A stretch of 32,013 nucleotides of DNA, taken from Natronincola peptidivorans (GTDB lineage: Bacteria; Bacillota; Clostridia; Peptostreptococcales; Natronincolaceae). The notes beneath the pieces were generated by a model, which saw only the letters and a program-made list of their open reading frames with translations, had not been told where the DNA came from and made no database searches. The DNA lies in the NCBI RefSeq assembly GCF_900111615.1, contig NZ_FOHU01000023.1:1-32013 (forward strand). Reading direction: 5' to 3'. Both the position numbers and the translations under genes were made by a program. Within the stretch, counting starts at the first letter, position 1; the number at the start of each line of letters is the position of its first letter. Positions 23,604 to 32,013 of the stretch are shown piece by piece.

Positions 23604-23813
23604 ATGTTAAAGGAATTTAAGTTAGAAGGTGAATATATAAAACTAGACCAATTACTAAAAATAACTGAAGTTGTAGATAGTGGGGGTCATGCTAAAATCC
23701 TCATCGTTAATGGTGAAGTTAATGTTAATAATAAAATAACAACCCAAAGAGGTAAAAAAATTAGAGTTGGAGATGTTGTTGAAGTAGAAGATATACAGAT
23801 TAAAGTTGTTTAA
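23604..23813 (+). CDS. yaaA: S4-domain RNA-binding protein (YaaA/YbcJ type)
   Basis: A 69-residue protein consisting of one S4-like RNA-binding domain: [20 protein letters not shown], then [16 protein letters not shown], then [13 protein letters not shown]. Bacillus YaaA, the homologue in the same dnaN-yaaA-recF position, is linked to ribosome assembly. AAGGAGG precedes the ATG at 23604. It is 47 bases before recF, so is cotranscribed. Confidence 0.93.
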   Translation: MLKEFKLEGEYIKLDQLLKITEVVDSGGHAKILIVNGEVNVNNKITTQRGKKIRVGDVVEVEDIQIKVV

Positions 23814-23860
23814 TTATAATAAAGGACGAGACAAGGGTGAAAAACAGGAGGCTTATCATA

Positions 23861-24976
23861 ATGATTGTAGAAGAATTAAAGTTGATTAACCAAAGAAATT
23901 ATAAAGAGCTTCAACTACAATTTCATCCTAAACTTAATGTAATCGTGGGAGAAAATGCACAAGGAAAAACTAATATATTAGAAGCTATCTATGTAGGTGC
24001 CATAGGTAAATCCTTTAGAACCAATAAAGATCAAGAAATGATTAAAATGTTAAAAGAAAATGCTTATATTAAAGTTAAAGTACGTAAAATAACTGATAAA
24101 GTAGAAATAGAAATACTATTAAGTAAAGAAGTTAACAAAAAGATAAAAATAAATAAGGTTCCTTTAATAAAATATGGAGATTTATTAGGGAACCTAAATG
24201 TAGTTTTGTTTTCACCTGAGGATTTAAAAATAATAAAAGAAGGGCCTAACGAAAGAAGAAGGTTTATCAATAATGACATATCCCAGATATCACCTAAATA
24301 TTATTACACTTTAACTCAATATAATAAAATATTGCAGCAAAGAAATAAATTATTAAAAAATTATAAAGGTAATAAAATAAATATAGAGATATGGAATGAA
24401 CAGTTAACGAATCAAGGTGCTTCTTTAATGATTTATCGTAGAAATTTTATTAAGCGTATAGCTATATTAGCAAAATTAATGCACAGAAAAATAACTGAAG
24501 GATCTGAGTCATTAGAGGTTCAATATGAAAGTAATGTTAAAGTTAAAGATGATGAAGAATTAAAAGATATTAAAGTAAATTTTTTAAAAAAATTAAAAGA
24601 ATTACAAGATGTAGAGATAAGAAGAGGTTTAACATTAGTAGGACCACATAGAGATGATTTAATTTTTAAAATAAATGGATTAGAGGTTAAAAACTTTGGT
24701 TCTCAGGGACAACAAAGAACATCAGTCCTTTCATTAAAATTAGCAGAGCTGGAACTAATGAAAGGAGAAGTAGGAGAATATCCAATTTTATTACTGGACG
24801 ATGTCATGAGTGAGTTAGATGCCAAGAGACAAAATTATTTAATTCATAATTTAAAAAACATCCAAACCTTTATTACCACCACCAATATAGAACCATTAAA
24901 CATAAATAATGATAAAGAATACACCTTGTTTGAAGTAGTAAATGGAGAAATTAGCATAATCTCTCCAAAAAAATAG
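23861..24976 (+). CDS. recF: DNA replication and repair protein RecF
   Basis: A 371-residue SMC-like ATPase that loads RecA at single-strand gaps with RecO and RecR. Walker A is [12 protein letters not shown] (about 29-40), the signature motif is [18 protein letters not shown], and Walker [22 protein letters not shown] at 23861 with AGGAGG is used; the in-frame GTG at 23837 is upstream of that site. Its partner gene recR is not seen in its usual position after ybaB. Confidence 0.96.
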   Translation: MIVEELKLINQRNYKELQLQFHPKLNVIVGENAQGKTNILEAIYVGAIGKSFRTNKDQEMIKMLKENAYIKVKVRKITDKVEIEILLSKEVNKKIKINKVPLIKYGDLLGNLNVVLFSPEDLKIIKEGPNERRRFINNDISQISPKYYYTLTQYNKILQQRNKLLKNYKGNKINIEIWNEQLTNQGASLMIYRRNFIKRIAILAKLMHRKITEGSESLEVQYESNVKVKDDEELKDIKVNFLKKLKELQDVEIRRGLTLVGPHRDDLIFKINGLEVKNFGSQGQQRTSVLSLKLAELELMKGEVGEYPILLLDDVMSELDAKRQNYLIHNLKNIQTFITTTNIEPLNINNDKEYTLFEVVNGEISIISPKK

Positions 24977-25063
24977 TAATATCTTTTATTCAAAGGAAAG
25001 AAAGGTTATAATAGAATAATGGGATTAAACAAATAATGGAAGAAGGGAGGAACAGATAATAAA

Positions 25064-25375
25064 ATGTTTCTTCATCTCGGCGGAGAATTTGTTGTTAATG
25101 TAAAGGATATCATAGCTATATTAGATATGGAATCCACTTTAAAGTCTAAATATAGTAAAGAATTTTTAAAAGTATGTGAGGAAGAAGGTTTTATCGAAAC
25201 GATATCTCAAGAGGAACCTAGGTCCTTTATTATTGTAGAAAGAGTAGAAAATAAAAGCAAGTCTAATAAAGGTAACCATAAAATTACTATTTATCAATCT
25301 CCTATTTCTACATTAACATTACAAAAAAGAGCTGGTTTTATTAAAGCTCTACCTAATGATCTAGTGGATAGTTAA
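25064..25375 (+). CDS. remB: Extracellular matrix regulator RemB-like protein (DUF370/YaaB)
   Basis: A 103-residue DUF370 protein beginning MFLHLGGEFVVNVKDIIAIL, as in YaaB/RemB of Bacillus, which sits between recF and gyrB and influences biofilm matrix genes. The family is DNA-binding and related to RemA. AAGGGAGG lies before the ATG, and a TATAAT is at 25007-25012. The C-terminal part, after SKSNKGNHKITIYQ, matches the RemB-length form. Whether this organism uses it for matrix control is unknown. Confidence 0.9.
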   Translation: MFLHLGGEFVVNVKDIIAILDMESTLKSKYSKEFLKVCEEEGFIETISQEEPRSFIIVERVENKSKSNKGNHKITIYQSPISTLTLQKRAGFIKALPNDLVDS

Positions 25376-27572
<2,197 letters not shown>

Positions 27573-27584
27573 GGGGAATGACAA

Positions 27585-30038
27585 ATGACAGAAGAAAATA
27601 ATAAAATTGTCCCTATAGGTATAGCTGATGAAATGAAAAAATCTTATATGGACTATGCCATGAGTGTTATTGTGGGAAGAGCTCTTCCTGACGTAAGGGA
27701 TGGACTAAAACCGGTTCATAGAAGAATCTTATATGCTATGATTGAGTTAAACACTACTCCAGATAAACCTCATAGAAAGTCAGCCCGTATTGTTGGGGAT
27801 GTTTTAGGTAAATATCATCCTCATGGAGACACAGCAGTTTATGATGCTATGGTAAGAATGGCACAGGATTTTTCTACTAGATACCTATTGGTGGACGGCC
27901 ACGGAAACTTTGGTTCAGTTGATGGAGATAGCGCTGCTGCTATGCGTTATACAGAAGCTAGACTTTCAAAAATTGCTATGGAAATGATTAGGGACATTCA
28001 AAAAAACACGGTTGATTTTACTCCTAACTTTGATGAAACATTAGAGGAGCCTTCTGTGTTGCCTAGTAAATATCCTAATTTATTGGTAAATGGTTCTAAT
28101 GGTATAGCAGTAGGAATGGCTACATCTATTCCTCCCCATAATTTAGGAGAGGTAATAGATGGTGTTATTACTCTTATAGATCAACCTGAAGCGGGAATAG
28201 AAGAAATAATGGAAGTTATTAAGGGACCAGATTTTCCTACAGGTGCTTCTATCTTAGGAAAAGAAGGTATTAAACAAGCCTATAGAACCGGTAGAGGAAA
28301 AGTAAGGGTAAGGGCAAAAGCAACCATAGAAGAAACACAAAAAGGAAGACAGCAAATTATTGTTACAGAAATACCTTACCAAGTAAACAAAGCAAGATTG
28401 ATAGAAAAAATAGCTGATTTAGTAAGGGATAAGAAAATAGAAGGTATTTCAGACTTGAGAGATGAAAGTGATCGTACTGGCATGCGTATTGTTATAGAGC
28501 TTAAAAGGGATGCCAATGCTAATGTGGTATTAAACAAGCTTTACAAACACTCTCAAATGGAAGATACTTTCAGTATAATCAATATTGCTTTAGTTAATGG
28601 ACAGCCAAAGGTTTTAAACCTTCATGAAATACTAAAGCATTATATTGATCATCAAAAAGATATTATTATAAGAAGAACAAAATTTGACTTAGATAAAGCT
28701 GAGGCAAAAGCCCATATTTTAGAAGGCTTAAAAATTGCTTTAGATCATTTAGATGAAGTGATTAAACTAATAAGATCCTCTAAAACTGACCAAATTGCAA
28801 AAACAGGTTTAATGGAAAACTTCCATTTATCAGAAAGACAGGCTCAAGCTATTTTAGATATGAGACTGCGTCGTTTGACTGGACTAGAAAGAGAAAAAAT
28901 TGAAGAAGATTATGAAGAAACAATGAAATTAATCAAGGAATTAAGAGAAATATTGGCTAGTGAAGCATTAGTATTAAATATTATTAAAGAAGAACTAGTA
29001 GAAATCAAAGAAAAATATGCTGATCATAGAAGAACCGAAATAACTTTTGATGCAGAGGAAATCAATATAGAAGATATGATTGATGAAGAAGATGTGGTTA
29101 TCACATTAACACATTTTGGTTATGTAAAGCGATTACCTATAGACACTTATAAAAGCCAAAGAAGAGGTGGAAAAGGTATAGCTGCTGTTACGACTCGAGA
29201 AGAAGATTTTGTAGAAAAATTGATTATAACCTCCACCCATGATTATTTATTATTTTTTACAAACAAAGGAAAGGTATATAAACTAAATGTTTATGAGCTA
29301 CCAGAAGCGAAAAGACAAGCAAAGGGAACAGCTATTGTAAACCTATTACAATTAGAAGCAAATGAGCATATTGCTGCAACCATACCAGTGGGAAGAGAAT
29401 GGAAGTCACAATATCTAATGATGGCAACAAAAAATGGTATCATCAAGAAGACTCAATTAAATCAATTTGAAAATACCAGAAGAAGCGGGTTAATTGCCAT
29501 AAGTATTAGAGAAGATGACGAGCTTATAGGTGTAAAGCTAACGGATACTGAAGAAGAAATCATTATGATTACTGCTAAAGGAATGGCGATACGCTTCAAA
29601 GAAGATGATGTTAGAGATATGGGTAGAGGTGCTATGGGAGTAAGAGGTATTAATTTATCAGAAGAAGATAAATTAGTAGCTATGGAAGTAGCAGAGGATA
29701 GTAAAGATGTCTTGGTTGTAAGTGAAAAAGGCTTTGGGAAAAGAACTGATTTAAGTCAATATAGATTACAATCTAGAGGTGGTAAAGGAATAAAGACCTA
29801 CAATACCACCGATAAATCAGGCCTACTAGTTGGAGCTAAAGTGGTTACAGATGAAGAAGAAATATTACTGATAAGCAATGATGGGATAGTCATAAGGCTA
29901 AATGTAGACAATATTTCTAAAATGGGCAGAAATACAAAAGGTGTAACTTTAATGAGAACAGATGAAAATAAAAGCATTGTATCTATTGCTCAAGTACCAA
30001 AACATGAAGTAAAAGAAAGTGAAGAAAAAGAAGAATAA
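27585..30038 (+). CDS. gyrA: DNA gyrase subunit A
   Basis: The 817-residue cleavage subunit. The catalytic tyrosine lies in [11 protein letters not shown] (about residue 122). The quinolone-determining region reads [19 protein letters not shown], with threonine at the Ser83-equivalent as is normal in clostridia. GyrA-box QRRGGKG (about 524-530) marks the DNA-wrapping C-terminal propeller and shows this is GyrA rather than ParC. The tail is acidic (VKESEEKEE). AGGGGGAATGAC precedes the ATG. Confidence 0.98.
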   Translation: MTEENNKIVPIGIADEMKKSYMDYAMSVIVGRALPDVRDGLKPVHRRILYAMIELNTTPDKPHRKSARIVGDVLGKYHPHGDTAVYDAMVRMAQDFSTRYLLVDGHGNFGSVDGDSAAAMRYTEARLSKIAMEMIRDIQKNTVDFTPNFDETLEEPSVLPSKYPNLLVNGSNGIAVGMATSIPPHNLGEVIDGVITLIDQPEAGIEEIMEVIKGPDFPTGASILGKEGIKQAYRTGRGKVRVRAKATIEETQKGRQQIIVTEIPYQVNKARLIEKIADLVRDKKIEGISDLRDESDRTGMRIVIELKRDANANVVLNKLYKHSQMEDTFSIINIALVNGQPKVLNLHEILKHYIDHQKDIIIRRTKFDLDKAEAKAHILEGLKIALDHLDEVIKLIRSSKTDQIAKTGLMENFHLSERQAQAILDMRLRRLTGLEREKIEEDYEETMKLIKELREILASEALVLNIIKEELVEIKEKYADHRRTEITFDAEEINIEDMIDEEDVVITLTHFGYVKRLPIDTYKSQRRGGKGIAAVTTREEDFVEKLIITSTHDYLLFFTNKGKVYKLNVYELPEAKRQAKGTAIVNLLQLEANEHIAATIPVGREWKSQYLMMATKNGIIKKTQLNQFENTRRSGLIAISIREDDELIGVKLTDTEEEIIMITAKGMAIRFKEDDVRDMGRGAMGVRGINLSEEDKLVAMEVAEDSKDVLVVSEKGFGKRTDLSQYRLQSRGGKGIKTYNTTDKSGLLVGAKVVTDEEEILLISNDGIVIRLNVDNISKMGRNTKGVTLMRTDENKSIVSIAQVPKHEVKESEEKEE

Positions 30039-30143
30039 AGAAGATGAATAGAATTATTAAAAAAATGTTTAGAAACACTATAGGTGGGGAAAAAATAGAA
30101 TAGAAGCCGAAAGCTTTTTACTTCAACCCCCATATTCAATGTC

Positions 30144-30176
30144 GCAAAGGTATGTTCACCATACCTTTGCATTTTT
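30144..30176 (+). terminator. Intrinsic terminator after gyrA
   Basis: GCAAAGGTATG (30144-30154) pairs perfectly with CATACCTTTGC (30160-30170) around TTCAC, followed by ATTTTTG. It is about 105 bases past the gyrA stop and would isolate the rsbV operon. Confidence 0.8.
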
Positions 30177-30282
30177 GTCTAGTATATTGTGGGATGGTAC
30201 AAAGGTAAAAGATTTGTTATAATAAATTAATGTAAGTATTTAAGCATAAAAAATTTTATAATTTTTTTAAGGGGGGAAGCTT

Positions 30283-30600
30283 ATGTCACTAATGATAAAT
30301 AAGAACTATGATGAGGTAAGTAAAACATGGAAGATACAACTAGATGGAGAAGTTGATATTTATACCGCAGGAAAATTAAAGGAAACCTTTATAAAAATGC
30401 TAGAAGAAAAGAAAGAAAGTATAAAGATTGATGCAGGAAAATTAGAGTATATAGACAGTACAGGATTAGGTGTACTAATAGGGGTTTTAAAAAAATTAAA
30501 AGAAGAAAATAAAAACATTATATTTTTAAACATAAAACCAAACATAAAGAAATTGTTAAACATAACAGGTTTAGATAAAATTTTCATAATAGAGGGGTGA
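30283..30600 (+). CDS. rsbV: Anti-sigma factor antagonist RsbV
   Basis: A 105-residue STAS-domain protein. The segment LEYIDSTGLGVLIGVLKKL contains the phosphorylated serine in DSTGLG (about residue 59). Dephosphorylated RsbV binds RsbW and frees sigma-B. Beginning and length fit RsbV better than SpoIIAA, and the gyrA-rsbV-rsbW-sigB order is that of Clostridioides difficile. AGGGGGGA lies upstream of the ATG. The stop overlaps the frame leading into rsbW. No RsbU or RsbP phosphatase gene is in the operon. Confidence 0.88.
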   Translation: MSLMINKNYDEVSKTWKIQLDGEVDIYTAGKLKETFIKMLEEKKESIKIDAGKLEYIDSTGLGVLIGVLKKLKEENKNIIFLNIKPNIKKLLNITGLDKIFIIEG

Positions 30601-30638
30601 GTTTAATAAATATGTTAAATATAAAGGAGCAGATGAGT

Positions 30639-31064
30639 ATGAATAACAAAAGTAAAGATTTAATAAAATTATCTGTACCTAATAAACCAGAGTATGTTGG
30701 TGTCATAAGATTAACCGTAACAGGGATCGCTAACAGAATGGGCTTTGATATCGAAAAAATGGAAGATATAAAAGTTGCTATATCAGAAGCCTGTACCAAT
30801 GCAATCACTCATGGTATTTGCCAGGAGGAGAACAATTTTAGTATTGAGTTTTTGTCTGATGAAGAAAAATTAGTTATATCTGTATCGGATAATGGAAAAG
30901 GCTGTTTATCTCAAAACATCAAACCACCAGTGTTAGAAGACCCTAGAGAAGGAGGGCTGGGCGTATTTATTATAAGATCATTGATGGATGAAGTTGAAAT
31001 ACTATCTAATAATGGAAAGGGCACAATTATAAAAATGACAAAATATGTGGGGGATGATATTTAA
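30639..31064 (+). CDS. rsbW: Serine kinase and anti-sigma factor RsbW
   Basis: A 141-residue GHKL kinase. KPEYVGVIRLTVTGIANRMG closely resembles Bacillus RsbW and supports the RsbW rather than the SpoIIAB assignment. The ATP-binding boxes are KVAISEACTNAITHG (N-box), VSDNGKG and REGGLGVFIIRSLMDEVE (G-boxes). It phosphorylates RsbV and holds sigma-B inactive. ATG at 30639 is nine bases after AAAGGAG; ATG at 30633 is closer than usual and the GTG at 30597 overlaps the rsbV stop. Its stop overlaps the sigB ATG (TAATG). Confidence 0.88.
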   Translation: MNNKSKDLIKLSVPNKPEYVGVIRLTVTGIANRMGFDIEKMEDIKVAISEACTNAITHGICQEENNFSIEFLSDEEKLVISVSDNGKGCLSQNIKPPVLEDPREGGLGVFIIRSLMDEVEILSNNGKGTIIKMTKYVGDDI

Positions 31065-31864
31065 TGAAAAACTTAGCTAAGGCTTCTGAAGTATCTTTCG
31101 ATATAAATAAATCCCTAAAGGAAATGACGGAAAAAGAACTATTTCAAGCATACAAAGAAACAAAAAGTATAGAAATAAGAAATGAATTAGTAAATAGATA
31201 CCTATATATAGGAGAAATATTATCAAAAAAATTCTTAAATAAAGGTATTGAATACGAAGACATTTATCAAGTAGCATCTTTGGGTTTAATTTATGCAATC
31301 GAGAGATTTGATTTAGATAGAGGTTTTGAATTTTCTAGTTTTGCTACACCTACTATTATAGGAGAAATTAAAAAGTATTTTAGAGATAAAGGATGGGCTA
31401 TCCGAGTACCGAGAAGAATTCAAGAACTGTCAAAAAAGATTAATTCTGCAAAAGTAACTTTACAACAAAACCTTCAAAGAACACCAAAAATAAAAGATAT
31501 AGCTGAATATTTACAGTGCTCAGAAGAAGAAGTAATAGAAGCTATGGAGGCAAGTCAAGTATATACCCCTAAGTCTTTAGATTTAACCTATGATAATGAT
31601 GGGGAAGATAAGGACATACAAATGATCGATCTAATAGGGGAGAAGGATAAAAACTTCGATAACATTGAAAACTCAGACTTTATAGCAAAAGCAATGGAGA
31701 AATTAAACGAAGTAGAGATAAAAGTATTAAGAGATAGATTTTTTGATGGGAAAACACAAATAGAAGTAGCGAAACAATTAGAGGTTTCTCAAATGACAGT
31801 ATCTCGTATGGAAAAGAAAATAATTGAGAAATTAAAAAAAGAATTTAACAAAACAATGGTATAA
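31064..31864 (+). CDS. sigB: RNA polymerase sigma factor, SigB type
   Basis: A 266-residue sigma-70 factor of the B/F/G group. Region 2 includes GIEYEDIYQVASLGLIYAIE and FSSFATPTIIGEIKKYFRDK; region 3 RVPRRIQELSKKIN; region 4 TQIEVAKQLEVSQMTVSRME. Coupled to rsbW by a TAATG overlap. With RsbV and RsbW it forms a partner-switching stress module; SigF is the alternative reading, but the paralogous sporulation operon usually sits elsewhere and RsbW is nearer to RsbW than SpoIIAB. Targets are not visible in the window. Confidence 0.87.
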   Translation: MKNLAKASEVSFDINKSLKEMTEKELFQAYKETKSIEIRNELVNRYLYIGEILSKKFLNKGIEYEDIYQVASLGLIYAIERFDLDRGFEFSSFATPTIIGEIKKYFRDKGWAIRVPRRIQELSKKINSAKVTLQQNLQRTPKIKDIAEYLQCSEEEVIEAMEASQVYTPKSLDLTYDNDGEDKDIQMIDLIGEKDKNFDNIENSDFIAKAMEKLNEVEIKVLRDRFFDGKTQIEVAKQLEVSQMTVSRMEKKIIEKLKKEFNKTMV

Positions 31865-31896
31865 TTATTTTCCAAGAAACACCATATAAAAAGCCT

Positions 31897-31925
31897 TTGA
31901 CAACAGAGACCAAATTTGATATAGT
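31897..31925 (+). promoter_or_regulatory. Consensus promoter, probably of an rRNA operon
   Basis: TTGACA (31897-31902), a 17-base spacer and TATAGT (31920-31925) form a near-perfect vegetative promoter after sigB. The following leader (GTCGCCGCTGAGG, then purine-rich sequence) has no ORF. In related genomes a 16S-23S operon follows here; the rRNA itself would begin beyond the window. Confidence 0.65.
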
Positions 31926-32013
31926 AGTAAAAGTCGCCGCTGAGGAAGGGGCGCAGGGTAAGAAGAAAAAGCCAGCAAAGAAAACACTTTAAAAGGCAGG
32001 AAAAAAGAGAAGT

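Noticed and set aside
27795-27860. Threonine at the Ser83-equivalent of GyrA as a quinolone-resistance change
   Set aside because: Threonine is the usual residue at this position in clostridial GyrA, so it is not evidence of resistance.
30045-30104. 19-codon ORF after gyrA (MNRIIKKMFRN...)
   Set aside because: The ribosome-binding site is weak and the peptide has no recognisable features; most likely chance in AT-rich DNA before the terminator.

Overview
The window is the replication-origin region of a low-GC, endospore-forming Firmicute of the class Clostridia. The gene order (rpmH, oriC, dnaA, dnaN, S4 protein, recF, remB, gyrB, gyrA, rsbV-rsbW-sigB) and the presence of yyaC and jag fit an Alkaliphilus/Natronincola-type or Clostridioides-related anaerobe. 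That placement is inferred from gene order and protein character; no rRNA gene is inside the window.

Left arm, 1-20154, almost all on the minus strand, so transcribed away from oriC with the fork. From the origin outward: rpmH, rnpA, yidD, yidC, jag/khpB, mnmE, mnmG, rsmG and noc (ribosome maturation, membrane insertion, tRNA wobble modification, rRNA methylation, nucleoid occlusion); parA-parB; a cysteine desulfurase-like enzyme; DUF4446; a diacylglycerol kinase-family lipid kinase; a YkuS-like protein; a YkvI-like membrane protein; a membrane-anchored propeller-like protein plus CvpA; dnaX and ybaB. Two genes run against the fork: yyaC (5812-6399) and a half-size UPF0016/GDT1 cation transporter (12346-12615). 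At the extreme left a more GC-rich fragment of an unrelated ORF sits where recR would be expected after ybaB.

Origin, about 20155-22444. There are two DnaA-box clusters, one on each side of dnaA. The dnaA-dnaN cluster ends in a perfect DnaA box, a GGCCC cluster, a run of five DnaA-trio units and an AT-rich tract, so the unwinding site is most likely there. Three parS-like palindromes (4447, 10464, 15421) lie in the left arm near parB and noc.

Right arm, 20869-31864, all on the plus strand: dnaA, dnaN, S4 protein, recF, remB, gyrB, gyrA, then a partner-switching stress operon rsbV-rsbW-sigB. A consensus promoter at 31897-31925 fires out of the window, probably into an rRNA operon.

Non-coding features worth attention: a nine-adenine run inside dnaX where slippage in either direction gives a gamma-like short product; a long fold-back repeat at 8712-8829; a small element with 13-bp inverted repeats between rnpA and rpmH; and three consecutive stem-loops between the GDT1-like gene and noc. 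I see no CRISPR array, tRNA or complete insertion sequence.
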